DNA of 64,000 nucleotides from Porodaedalea pini (taxonomy: Eukaryota; Basidiomycota; Agaricomycetes; Hymenochaetales; Hymenochaetaceae): contig NBAY01000065.1 of assembly GCA_002794775.1 (NCBI GenBank), forward strand, positions 124,001 through 188,000, written 5' to 3'. How positions within the stretch are numbered: the stretch's first letter is position 1; the number at the start of each line of letters is the position of its first letter. Of the stretch, positions 47,583-59,431 are shown in pieces. The notes beneath the pieces were generated by a model, which searched no databases, had not been told where the DNA came from, and was given only the letters and a program-made list of their open reading frames with translations. A program made the position numbers and the translations under genes.

Positions 47583-49105
47583 CTCAGAAGTAAGGCTGAG
47601 ATGACAGAAAATTAAAGTTCGCACAGACTAGCGTATATCCGTCTTGAGGTTCTAGCGATATGAATGCACATCTGCCAATCGGTACTGGCGTAACGAGCAG
47701 TGATCTTGAGAGTTTATCTTGCCATCTTCAATAGAAATCGTTTTTGATTGCTATGAGACTCATTTGCATATATATTCGAGGATTCACTGGCTTCCATTAG
47801 GTGCCCCGTTGGAGCCGTTGGGTCCTTTACCGCCTTGAACGTCCTCTCTTTTATGTCATTCTTCAAACTTCCGCAGAATACCAGAGCCCTTGAGCTTTCT
47901 CTAGACAACGTTACAGAGATAGAACGAGATCATAAGTCGCATTGAGGCTGCATTACCACCTTTTTAGGTTGGCCTGATGAAAGCAGCGTCACACATCTGA
48001 GACCCGAGAGTCTAGTTTTAATGACGTAATCATTTCTCACGAGTAAGCCATTAGTTAACGTTGAATCAAGTCGATCTTTACCTTTCGCACCACACAGGTT
48101 CTTATCCTCGGGTCGTACTAGTACGAGCGTCTCAGCGCTGAGAGCTCATCACGCCGACAATTTGGACGGATTAAGTGAATGGACTGAGGATCATTCCGTC
48201 TACAGTAGACGCGACGCCGAGATTGACGTGGCAGCTAGTTTCGAAAAACGCCCTGGAAACTCTCGTTTGCCGTCCATCTCACATTATAAAGTGCATTCTC
48301 GAACCAGGGACCGCTTCAAATGGGCCTTCTGTTTCTGCGATATGACATGGACGTTGCGGTTGGCCGAGCAATTTTTGGCGCGTCGGCATGTCGGTGGTGT
48401 TTCGATGAGTTCGAATGAAGACGAGCGAAGACACTAAATACCTGTCAGTGCCATCTTTTCTGTTCTGCTTGGTTCTTTTTGAAGATTTGCAAAAATAGAG
48501 TACAGTCTCCAGTGGAGATCCTTGTTATAGTATACCAAGAAAGTACGATGTATACTTTGAAACTGGTTACGATGCCATCAGAAGCGTTGCTCTCTCCTCA
48601 GAGCACCCGCTTCGCGTAGGATATTCTCTTGATGATGCACTCTCGCCAAGAAAAGTCTACAACGCGCCTCCTCAGACACAGACTGGTGCCACACCGATAC
48701 CTGGGACAAGGCACTTCCGACAGTGGTTTTTCATGTCTCCTTGCTTACGGTTTTCGCGTTTTTGGGATCCATGGGCTCGGATCCCGACTATACACTCACA
48801 AAAGAAGCAAAACGTACGGAATAATATACGACTCAATTTGCGCTTCTTGGCTCTTTAGCTGACCTGCAGCTAGTGGATGGGCCTGAAAGGCTAAAAACTG
48901 GTGTCTCCGTTGGGAACGTATGGCGCTGGTTGGGCTTATTCTCCTCCCCATTGGCTATCCACACAAATATATCTTATTCTACTCTGAACATTGAACGGTC
49001 AACGAGCGGTTGTTGAACGACAGGTACAAAGGCATGCACAAAACCTCCTCTGTTCCTTACTCGTCGAGTCATTGCTGCACTGACTAGCACGGTTATCGCA
49101 GACAT
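47583..49105. other. intergenic, no gene supported
   Basis: Scattered short frames (for example 91 codons at 48162-48437 plus) without domains or splice continuity. Confidence 0.4.
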
Positions 49106-49109
49106 CTAA

Positions 49110-49445
49110 ACAAGGTCTTCAAGCTCACTCTCGCCGCTGTCGCCCTCGCTGCCGTCGTCCACGCTACCAACTACAGGCGTGTCAGCTGTCCCGACGGTGT
49201 CAACACTGTGACCAATGCTGTTGTGAGTGCCACTCTTGTAGTGTGCTCTAGTACCACCTGACATGATTCAAATTGCTGCGCGTTCTTCTCGCTTCGCGAT
49301 GACCTGCAAGAGAACGTTTTCGAGAGCGAGTGCACTGAGTATGTATATGAGTCTCTGCGCTTGGTCTTTCCATGGCGGCGTCAGCTTCTCCAAGTCTAGT
49401 GCATTTTAGGGTGGAGGTGCAGACGGCTCTGCTCGATACCAAACA
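49110..49445 (+). pseudogene. class II (lignin-modifying type) peroxidase relic, 5' fragment
   Basis: Class II peroxidases are secreted heme enzymes of white-rot and litter fungi. Here a signal-peptide-like stretch (KLTLAAVALAAVVHATNYRR) is followed by VSCPDGVNTVTNAV, an intron with GTGAGT donor, and CCAFFSLRDDLQENVFESEC and EYVYESLRLVF. These align in order with the first ~55 residues of manganese/lignin peroxidases, including the paired cysteines and the ESLRL segment. Right at the distal heme motif (L-x-F-H-D) a frame change occurs. The next frame reads HGGVSFSKSSAF, stop (TAG), GGGADGSARY, matching the family's calcium-site GGGADGS. The initiator ATG is also lost (the preceding codon is a stop), and the heme-binding core downstream was not found. 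Clearly dead. Confidence 0.75.
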
Positions 49446-50502
49446 AGGTAAGTACCTTTAACCACTAAGCCTTCTGCCATGAACATTTCTAAGTTATTTA
49501 TAGTATGCTTTTCGTGACATAATAGCACTCTTCTATTTCAAATCTCTACCATTCTCTTCTGTGTCGACTCGTGCACCGCGTGCTCCTCCTGCTCCTTTTC
49601 ACACAGCGTCGGCACTCCCGGCCGACAGAATGGTTCGTCAAGAGCATCTGCGAGTTGGGTCACAAATGGGCCCTCGCACACGTCCTCCCCGGTAAGTCCA
49701 GTGCGATGGACAGCAGAAACAAGAAGGCCGCGTAGCCCGCTGCATCTGCGGGAGGTTCGGGAGTGGGGCCGGGGGCGGGGGCAATGCGAAGGAGGAGCGG
49801 GAGAAAGATCACGAGCGAGACTCGAGGTGCCGGAAGTCGGGCTCAGATATCTCTGGATAGGGTGTAAGAAGCGGAGGCCTGCCCAGCCGCAGCAATAAAA
49901 AGTTTATGCAACGCAGACCACTGTGACGATCCATCAGTTTTTATCCGGCAGCAATCTCATGCGCTCAGACTATCGCCGGTCCTTCTCGCTGGGTTCAAAA
50001 TGAGACTGAAAGGCCGGAAGTCCCGGCGTAAGAAGCGCTGAGCATGCGGCCGAGTATGTATTTCAGGCACTAAATCGCTGATTCAAACTTACTGAGTTGT
50101 CAGTGCTGTCCAGAGGTGAGATTTCACGACTTCGCTTTTTGTAACTTTATCCTCAAAATACGCAGCGCCGAGATGACTGCATCCTTTACCAGACCTTCAA
50201 ACAGTGAAGTTGAATGTTATCGGCAGAGCGGCGCGAGAAGAAAGCCAATCCGGTTCCAAACTTACTTCAGTTGCCTCCCAGGACGATGCTATTTTTGCGA
50301 CACATTAAAGGCACATGTGTGCTCCTCGGTGCTATTCCAAGCAAGAATAACTCCTTATCAAGCTCATCCACCTGGTCTAAGCTCACAATGACGAGGGATC
50401 TATTCAATCCCATATGTATATAGTTCCCGCACCCCTCGACTCAACTCGCCTCGCAGCTCATCTCCTATCTGACCTGTCAGTGTAGGTTCTGCAACAGTCG
50501 CC
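49446..50502. other. intergenic, no gene supported
   Basis: Contains a purine-rich, GC-rich patch (49740-49830, GGGGCCGGGGGCGGGGGC) and short frames only. The rest of the peroxidase is not present. Confidence 0.45.
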
Positions 50503-53257
50503 ATGCACAGCACAGATATCAACGATGTATCGACTCTTCCTCGTGGCCTGCCTCTCGCCGAGAAGACCCCAGAAGGCGATAGTGAGAAGAGCTTATCGCT
50601 GACGAAGGATGTGGAGAGTTCGGATGCTAGTTCTAGCAGTGACGACGCTAGTGACACGGGCGAAATTCTTAGCGATGCAAGAGATCTTGTTACGCATGTC
50701 ATCAGCGTCGAGGATGACCCGAGTCTCAATCCTTGGACATTTCGCGTCCTCGTCATCGGCTTGGGCTTGAGTACCTTCGGCGGTGTTCTCGGTACGGACT
50801 CTCCTTTTTTCTGAAATCTGTCTTCTGATATCGTGAAACTCCATTTCCAGCCGAGATCTACTACTTCAAGCCACAAACCGTGCTCGTCTCAACCATGTTC
50901 CTCGCGATTATCGCCTACGTTCTCGGACTCGCAATGGAGACTCTTATCCCAACAAGAGGATGGTTCCGATACCTCAACCCGGGGCCCTTCAACAGAAAGG
51001 AAAATGCGATGATTGTCATAATGGCTAGCGCTGCTGCGAACAGCGCGCTTGGAACGGAAGTACTAGCGGTACAGCGCCTCTACTACAATATCAACCCAAA
51101 CCCTGCCGCTAGCATCTTCCTTCTGTTCAGCAGCCAGATGATCGGGTATGGTATCGGAGGTCTAATGCGACGTGAGTCTAGCTGAATCGCTTTCAGCGCT
51201 CCGACATGAGCTTATTTGTATACTCCTCACTAGCAATCTTGCTCTACCCATCGAAGATGCTCTATCCTGGTGTTCTTCCTCTTATCTCTATGTTTGATGC
51301 GTTCTTCAATGTCGGAAGCAATGCGAAGAAGAAACTTCGACTTTTCTACATAGTCTTCTTTGCGTATGTTACCCGTATTGTTCAAATCTTGTCTGCACTA
51401 ACTGTCATGACTCCTAGTATCTTCATCTGGGAACTATTTCCTGAGTGGATATTCCCTCTCATCACGGGCTTTTCAATCTTCTGCCTTGCAAATCCGAACT
51501 CTGCAGACTTCACGCGTGTCTTTGGCGGATCAAACGGGAACGAGGGCCTCGGACTCCTTTCTCTTTGCTTCGACTGGCAGTACATTTCAGGCGGCGTAAA
51601 TCCTTTTACCATTCCTTTGCAGGCGCAATTCAGTAATTTGCTGGGCTATCTTCTATGCATGTACGTGTCCTCACTCCGATATAAGTCTCGGGATGTCTGA
51701 CTTGATCTACAGGGTTGTCTTCTGTGCTGTTTTCTACAAGAATATCTGGCAATCGCGTAATTTCCCTTTCGTGAGCGGACCACCGTTTCATCCTTTGGAG
51801 CTACACTAACTTACATTCTAGTTGTCCCAAGAGCTCTTCTACGAGAATGGAACAGTCTATGATCAACTTTTAATTCTCAACGATAACTTTGAAGTAGACC
51901 CGACACTCCTCGCCGAGCAGGGACTCCCATTCTACGCCGGAACCTGGGTTGTGCAATTGCTCGTCACTAACCTCGGCATGGCCGCGACATTCACGCACCT
52001 CCTTCTCTGGAATTTCGACGATATTTCCTCAGCATGGTCTTGGCTCACGCCATCACAGCTGCGCAACATGTGGGCGACATTCGACTGGAAATTCTGGCAG
52101 CACGATGGACGGACCGAACGCGAGCAGCTGTATAAGGAAACGGAGGGTGACAAGAGTATCGACCCGCATTATCGCGAGATGCTCAAATATGCAGACGCAC
52201 CAAACAGCTGGTACTTTGTCACGCTGGTTATCAGCTCAGTCATTGCACTTGTCGTTATCTATAAAACCGACTCTACACTGCCGTGGTGGGGCTTCCTAAT
52301 ATCACTCATGCTGGGAACGCTTTCGATCCTCTTCTTTGGCGCGCTGTACGCAATTACAGGATTGCAATTTATTATCCAGCCGTTCGTTCAAATGATTGGG
52401 GGGTTCATCCATCCAGGGCGTCCCATGGCGAACATGTACTTTGTGCTATTCTCATACAGTAAGTTTCTAATGTACCCGATCATTCTCTTCTCTCCAACTA
52501 ACGCGATCTCTATATAACAGACAGCGTAAACCAAGCGCAGCTCCTTCTGCGCGACCTCAAGATCGCACAGTACATTAAGCTCGAGCCGCGTGCTGCATTC
52601 GCCGCACAGACCGCCGGGACATTGCTGGGCTCGATCCTCAACTTCGTTCTCATGAACAGCATCATTGACAACCAGCGGGATATCTTGCTGTCTGTCGAAG
52701 GCACAAATGTGTGGTCAGGGCAGCAACCGCAGCAATACAACAGTCAGGCAGTTGCATGGGGCGGGCTGTCGCACGAGCTCTTTGCGCAAGGAAAGCGCTA
52801 CGAGTGGGTGCCTTGGGCATACGTCCTCGGACTCATCGTTCCCGTCCCATTTTGGCTTGTTCATAAGAAGTGGCCTGGCCTGCGCATGGACTATCTCTAC
52901 ACGCCCGTCATCTGCTATTACATCGGCTGGTTATGCGTCGGTATCAACTCATCCATCCTCTCATACTTTGCCATTGCATGGTTCTCTCAATGGTGGCTCC
53001 GAACGCGCTGTCCACGGTGGTTCAACAAGTACAACTACATCCTCGGAGCTGGTCAGTGCGCCTCTATCCGTCCCCGGTTGTTATGCTAACACAACCTTGT
53101 CTATTTTATTGCAGCTCTCGATGGAGGCACGCAAGTTATGGTCTTCATTCTCTCCTTCGCCGTGTTTGGTGCCGCAGGAGTCGATCACTTGTTCCCTCAA
53201 TGGTGGGGCGCTAACCAAAACGGAAACTATGACCGCTGTTTGGTTATTGACTCGTAG
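50503..53257 (+). CDS. OPT-family oligopeptide transporter (small peptide transporter)
   Basis: Proton-coupled importer of tetra/pentapeptides or glutathione at the plasma membrane. From ATG 50503 about nine introns join into roughly 770 residues ending VIDS-TAG (53255-53257). The N-terminal ~80 residues are cytosolic and acidic (DASSSSDDASDTGE), followed by DPSLNPWTFRVLVIGLGLS at the first helix. Family landmarks: the NPG motif (FRYLNPGPFNRKENAMIVIM), SSQMIGYGIGGLMRRAIL, PSKMLYPGVLPLISMF, GLLSLCFDWQYISGG, FIHPGRPMANMYFVLFSYNS and LRDLKIAQYIKLEPRAAF. The last differs from the usual KIPPR. Late landmarks are WVPWAYVLGLIVPVPFWL and KYNYILGAALDGGTQVM. First intron 50792-50850. All joins checked keep frame and the gene looks intact. 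Confidence 0.93.
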
Positions 53258-53968
53258 GCTTCTGAGGATGTAACTATGTACTGTACATACTGCATCGAGT
53301 GTGAAAGGGGAACTGCTCACTTAAACAGGCAAATAAAGAGTATTATAATTCAAGACAGCATGCTAGTATCCATCTTCTCGACCGCTTCCTAGTGCTCCGC
53401 CTTAAGGTAATGCATTGAACCACACTCAATACAGACTCCTGATAACTTACATCCTGAAAATGCAGGTTTAAGGCAGGTCTTGTTCAATCCACAGAAAGGG
53501 TGAGTTCCCGACACAGGATCATCTCTTAAAGACCTCTCGATGATAGTGTCTAAGCGATTAAACACACCTTATACGTAGCACCTCAGCATGTCGCCATGCC
53601 CCTCAAGTCTCAGTTGATGAAGTATACCAAACGTTACATCAGCTGGTATCAGACAACCATCTCCATTGATGGGGACGATAGAGAATCAAGTGCAAGTGGA
53701 ACTTCAGGCTCGAGGTTGCCAGACAAGTCCTATTTAGTCATTGCCAACTGCAGCGGTGCACTCAGGGTAAGTCCAAGGGGAAGAATGCTCATTTCACATT
53801 AAGACGGCGATAGACACAGGCCAAGACAATTACACTTTATAACGATGATGTCACTTATACTATAGAAAGAGCTAAACTAATGTCCGGTCCCACAGCGCAT
53901 ATTACTTGCTCGTCCGAAAAGATAAGGAGGCTCGCTATCCCCGCATGCACTTCTTACTATTAGCAAGC
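53258..53968. other. intergenic between convergent OPT and zinc-finger genes
   Basis: Convergent 3' flanks; no gene, repeat or RNA recognised. A Ser-rich 68-codon plus-strand frame (53596-53802) is unsupported. Confidence 0.45.
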
Positions 53969-55231
53969 CTAGTCGACTAAAGAGAGTCCAGTAACAATAC
54001 CATCCCAATCCGATCCTCCGCCATGCATGGCACTGGCCTGCATGGCGCGCTTCATCTCCGCAAGCGGCGGTAGCCACTCCTCTATAGGTGGGTTCTCGTC
54101 GTCATAATAAACAGTATCCGACGCCTGCGTCTGGTTGTACTGTGCGGGTGAAAGAGGATACCCACGGTTCACATTGTAAGTGTGTAGGGATGAAGGATCG
54201 TAAGGGTAGTAGTACCCTGGTGGGTATACTGGAAGGAATGTCGAGACTGGAGGGAAGAAACGATTCAAGTGTTCTGGCACCGGAGAGGGAGGAGTCGAGA
54301 AAGACGAGGACGCAGAGCCCGTCGTGGCGCTCTCAGCATCAGAAATAGAAGTGGACGCAGACGTGGAGGCTGACGCGGAAGCGTAGTTTAAACCCGAGCC
54401 GTGCAGTTCGAGACGCGTGACGGAAGGTGTATCGTTGTCTGACTCCCGGCCTATTTCCGCATTCGTCCGCGTGACATTCGCCTGCAGCCAGAATTGTACT
54501 TTCTCTTCCGGGAGGGATGCTACCCTCACAGCCTGCTTCCGTATATCCTCACTCGACCCACGGATGTCAGGAAGCTGGTCTGGTGCCTTCTCCGCCATTC
54601 TCATTTTCACCTTCGCTTTGGCCAGCGCACCGCGCCGATAGAAGCCATGAGCGCGCTTTTCATGTCTGATGAGTGCAGGTGCGTCGCTGAAAATACGTCC
54701 ACATCGGTTGGAGCGCACGGCACCGAAGGCAAAAGCATCGTCGGCAGTGCGAGGGAGGGTACATGTGTGCTTGACCTTCTCGCTTTAAACACGGGAAAGT
54801 GCAAATGAGCAAAGCAAAATGCAGAAAGAAAGGTGGGCGTGGCCTTACTGCACAGCTGCGATATGAGTTTTCACATTCGACTTCTGGAGGGACGAGAATT
54901 TGCATCCTTCATATGGGCATTTGTGCTCGAGGCGTGCACGGAGCGGATCGTGCACGATGACATGCCGCTCGAGTCCATACATGCGCTTGAAGACCTTGCC
55001 ACAGATAGTGCAGCGGGGTTGGCTGTCGTCCTGGACGTCAGGTTCTAGAAATTGCAAAGCAGATTCTGAGGATGAAGGATTTGACTCCATGTCGTCAGCC
55101 ACGTGTGTTTGCGTTGAAGTTGCAGCAAGATATTCTGCAAAGTCCTTGTGATGCGAAGAGAGCCACAGAGTATGGATTAAGGGAGGGGAAAAATCTAAGA
55201 CATGCATCGAAGGTGAACCCTTTATGTTCAA
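53969..55231 (-). CDS. C2H2 zinc-finger protein, probable transcription factor
   Basis: Exon 1 (55231-54849) and exon 2 (54782-53969) join across a 66-nt intron into 398 residues. Near residues 70-130 are two classical fingers: CTICGKVFKRMYGLERHVIVH, and CPYEGCKFSSLQKSNVKTH ending ...IAAVH. The codon of that last H is completed by exon 2. A linker EKVKHTC leads to a third finger-like CGRIFSDAPALIRHEKRAH with irregular first cysteine spacing. A basic stretch (KAKVKMRMAEK) may be a nuclear signal. The C-terminal half is Ser/Pro/Tyr-rich and disordered, with an Ala-Ser repeat (54380-54310) and a tyrosine-rich YPPGYYYPYDPSS, as in fungal activation regions. The start is the first ATG; MESNPSSS (codon 48) is an alternative. 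Targets unknown. Confidence 0.85.
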
Positions 55232-56853
55232 CTGGGGCTACTTAGATGCCCCATTGATAAGCTGAATATGGAGGACAAGGTAGCCATCACAAGCATACAA
55301 CGAGGATAAGCGCACAAGGTTACGGGGCACACAGCGTGGCCAGCTGTTTGTTCTACTTGTACTTTGGCTGATAAACAGACCCGACTGGAAAATGCCTGAG
55401 ATCCTGAACGAACGACAGATAAATTTTTGACATATTAAATTGTAGTACTTGAGTAGAGCATCAAGCAACAGGGCTTCAGGATTTCAAGCACGCGATTGAC
55501 GCAGTACTAGTCCTTTAAATTTGAGAGAAAGGAAAGGACGAATCGAGAACAAAGGGAACAAGCACGAAAGGACTAGGGAGTGATGCAGATCTTAGAGTTT
55601 CGAAGTGACTGCACTGCATAACAGAGCGAATGAGGAAGGCATTGTTCACGCATAAGCGCTGGCTGTTTGTCATCCTGTTCTCTGTCTAGTCTAAGCATCC
55701 ACAAATTCGCCCTCCGCACTTATCATGTCGGATAGCTAGGAGCGGCATCTATCAATGGTGCGGCCTTGTCTCTGTGAAGAACTGTGACAGTCAGCCCATA
55801 CCTCTCGTAGCAAAAGCAGCACCGACCGCTTTCTCAGTCATCGACGCTGCCAGTGGCACGGCATTGACTACATGGTCTTAGGCGTTTATATAGGAAATGG
55901 TGTGTTCGGCTGGCTATTTCGATGATAAGGGGCTTGATCATTCACAGTTTTCATTGAGATACACAAGATCTGTGCCATTCGATTGAGTTACTCTTTACGT
56001 GTACGATCATTGGCTGACGAGCATCAGTACCTGTTGTTGCGCTCTCGAACGGACAAACGCCGTCACGCCGATACAACCACTTCCGTTTTGTAGCTGCTGG
56101 GTTTCGAGACCCACGGTGTTCACGCTATGGCCACGCGCTTGAAGGAAGACTGTGCAAAGACTTAGCGAGAGCGAGGCCAGGAAAACCTATACTCGGTTCC
56201 AATAGGTTGAAATCATGTCAAATTTGTGGGGCTGCGACGTGTCTGAAGTTCTCTGAACTGAACTCGCTTTCATTTTGGGAAGCTGGAATAATTGAAATGA
56301 AACCTACCTTCCCCAACTTCACCCTTAATGATATTTGCTTTCCCCTTCGTCCGTTTTAGCAGTTTTTTTTTAACCTTCGTTCTTGTCCCTCTTTGCGACA
56401 GAAGCCCTGACCTGACCTGCATCCAACACGATGTCCGTCATATTCATAATACCTGTCCTTTCTTTTCCCACATTCGAAGTCAAATGTCCCATCACCCCAC
56501 CCTTCCTTATCACTTTGCGGACTGGTTCCTCCCATCCAATTTCATGTTATTACTTCAATTTGCATATTTTTCTTTTCGTCACTCCTCTGACCCCATGCCT
56601 TATTACTCTGACCCACCCTACCTGTCCTTTTAATACCCACAACAACATACCGAATCTCGCTCACCCTTTTATTTTTTTTTACGCTTACATACATTTGCGC
56701 ACTCCGTCCATTTCCTTTTCCTTTTTTTTTAGTTAGTAGCGTTAGTGCAGAGTAGTGCAACCTTAATAAGTAGAAGGCACGTGCAACTTTTAAATATATA
56801 ATTGGTTACCTAAGCAAGTGGCCGTGGCTTATGCTGGCTTTGATTGCACGTCG
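55232..56853. other. divergent intergenic region; pyrimidine-rich promoter of the FunK1 gene
   Basis: About 1.6 kb between divergent genes. 56300-56740 is strikingly C/T-rich on the plus strand with several runs of eight or nine T, a common feature of fungal promoters. Short frames here are translated low complexity. Nothing else recognised. Confidence 0.5.
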
Positions 56854-59431
56854 ATGTACACTCGTTTCGCCTCTACCATGACTTCTGGCACAGGATCTGT
56901 GTTCTCTACGGACTCTGGATTTCTCTCCACCCCGATCTCATTCGGCCTGGCAGCCGTTAGCCAAGATGATGGTTTCAAGGCTCATGCCCCGATCGTCGAC
57001 AAGTTCCTCCAAGATGATATTCTTCGCGCTCGAGATCGGTTGCCGTTCGACAAATTCTTATGTGGCCTGGGGGCAGATTCAAACGCGTTAGGGATTAGAG
57101 ACGAGGATGTTTACAGAATTGCAACGAGTCAGGACGTGCAAGTTTTCCGTGACGTTTACTGTAAACACGTTACAAAGGAGACCGAACGCTACGGTCGCTA
57201 TTGCGATCTGGCCAACCATGTCATATCACAGCTACCCGCGGATTCACAGACTATACTTTTTTCTCGCAACGATCCCAATCTTATCTACGGTGCTTATGAT
57301 AGCACGCGCAAACCCGATGTTATCACGCTCAGCAGTAAAGATCCCTCCGTCGCAAATAAGGAGTGGGAGAAATACAGCGAGAAGGGCCCTAAAGGAGTGG
57401 ACTGGACCTGGTGCATTGTCTTGTTCCTATTTGAGTTCAAGCTCTATATGAACGGCATCCTTCACTTTAAAGACATACTTCCTCCGCCGACTGTCACTTC
57501 TTCCACTGCTCCTGTTGTTCCCTCTAATTCCACGGATACCCCGTCGACTGCCTCCGCTCAGCCCCTTAATGTCAATTGTGAATCTTCTAAACCTTCTGAA
57601 CAGAAGACTACACAACGCGCGACGGCGAAATCGGGGAAGGGAAAGAAATCACCTTCTCCGGATACAATACTAAGTGCATCATCGGCCACGTCGACGAAGT
57701 CCGCCAAACGAAAGGCCATGCAGATGGAGGCAGACGCTATATCTGAAACCAGCAGTAAACGGATACGTAGGGAAATTCGCGAACCGAGACAAGACTTGAT
57801 GATCCAATGTGCTCGGTATGCAGTAGATCAACTATCGACCGTGGTGAATCGCCGTCATTGCATATCCGGTCTTGTGCTCGATGGTCGGTTGTGGTTGGCG
57901 TACTATGATCATGGCGGGATCGTAACCTCGACACCACTGGACTTTGTCAGTGATCTTTACCGATTCGTACTGCTTATCAAGACGTTAGCGGAGATGAGTC
58001 CAAGGGACTGTGGGTTCATCGAAGGCCTGGAGGACGTTAGTACGCTGGACATCGACGACACCTTTTCCACCATTTCGTCTTTGTCCAGTCAAACGGGGAA
58101 GCTTGGCGATGTTGAGACGGGGAACGTCGACGAAAATTCTCCAGACCCCGCTGAATTGTCCAGCCAACCAGAGTTAAACCAGGAGGGTTCTAGCCAGTCG
58201 GAATCCAGTCTGGAAGAGTCTAGTCAAGTTACGGCGGCTAGCGATGCAGACGGCACTTATCAGCCCAGTAGCCCAGATCTCGAAGTCCGCAAAGAGGACA
58301 CGGAGGATCGACCAAAATGGCGATTGAAAGTCAAGGGCCACGAATTGTTGCTGTTTGGGTCTCTTGTGAGAAGGGCGCCGTATGGTTTAGTTGGCAGATC
58401 TGGTAGAGTCTACGCGATGAAGAGTCGAACCTTGGATATCAAGAATCCAAATAGAAAGTACGCGATCAAGATGAGTTGGCCGTTGGCGAGGCGAATTTCC
58501 GAAGCCGAAATACTGGATAAAGCGAAGAGGGAGTTGGAAGCGCTTGATGGAAATCCGGACCACAGGAAGCAACACGGCGACAGAAACCTCGTAGACTGTC
58601 TCCCGAAGCTTTTTCTGCACGAAGATCTCGATGAGCTTATGAAAGAAGGCTCTTTCAGATTTAGAACGATGCACGACGAATTTTTGCCGGAGAATCGGGT
58701 CTGCCGCGTGCTGGCCTTCGAGTATCTCATTCCTTTATTTGCGTTAGGTGATTTGGACGATTTCAAACAATGTGTTCGAGACATGATCCAAGGTACGATG
58801 AATGCTCTGGAATGCAACTGAAACTGACATTTGCATTCCAGGACATCACTTTTTATTCATCAGTCCATCGCGTATTCTCCATCGCGACATCAGTATCGGT
58901 AACTTGATGGTCCGCCTTGAGGATGATGGGGGAATACATGGTGTCTTGAATGATTGGGACCTCGCTGAAGTCGGTGAGCCGACTCCTGATGGACATACGG
59001 GGACTCGCACAGGAACTCGTCCGTTCATGGCATGGGAGCTTCTTGTGCCTTATCCGCCCGCTCACATGGAGAGGTTCGATTGGGAATCGTTCTTCTATGT
59101 TCTCTATTGGATAGGATGTCGCTATCACGAAGGGAAAGAGATACACAACTCGCTTCTGTCCGAGTGGAATATCCCAGACGACGATGCCTTGCGAGGCATC
59201 AAACAATCAGTGACGGAAAGGGCGGATTCTTCCATGCTTCAAAAATTTACTGATTCTTATAAACCCCTCGTTCGAACGTGGATTGTGCCTCTTTTGACGC
59301 TTTTTCGAAGTGGACATCAAGCTAAGGATGCATTTATTTTGGGCGAGCCGAAGAGTGGGGAAGAGTTTGACATGGAGACTCTTGGAGGTCATGTCACGTA
59401 CGAAAAAGTATGGGAGATTCTACAAAAGTGA
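56854..59431 (+). CDS. FunK1-type fungal protein kinase
   Basis: FunK1 kinases form a mushroom-expanded eukaryotic-like kinase clade of mostly unknown substrates. Exons 56854-58792 and 58842-59431 (intron 49 nt) total 2529 nt, 842 residues. The N-terminal ~210 residues form the FunK1 helical/N-lobe region (HAPIVDKFLQDDILRARD, DWTWCIVLFLFEFKLYMN). A Ser/Thr/Lys-rich insert (about 57480-57780) with a basic KRIRREIREPRQD separates it from ARYAVDQLSTVVNRRHCISG. A second acidic Ser insert (58040-58320) follows. Catalytic features: YAIKMSWPL (ATP lysine), ILHRDISIGNLMV (HRD...N), LNDWDLAEVG (DWD in place of DFG, usual for FunK1) and RTGTRPFMAWELL. The start is the first ATG in the open frame; 56878 is an alternative. 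Complete and apparently functional. Confidence 0.92.

Noticed and set aside
48162..48437. 91-codon plus-strand frame
   Set aside because: No domain, no splice partners, and weak similarity to coding composition only.
56328..56736. Phe/Ser/Pro-rich frames before the FunK1 gene
   Set aside because: Translated pyrimidine-rich promoter DNA; the homopolymer runs explain the open frame.
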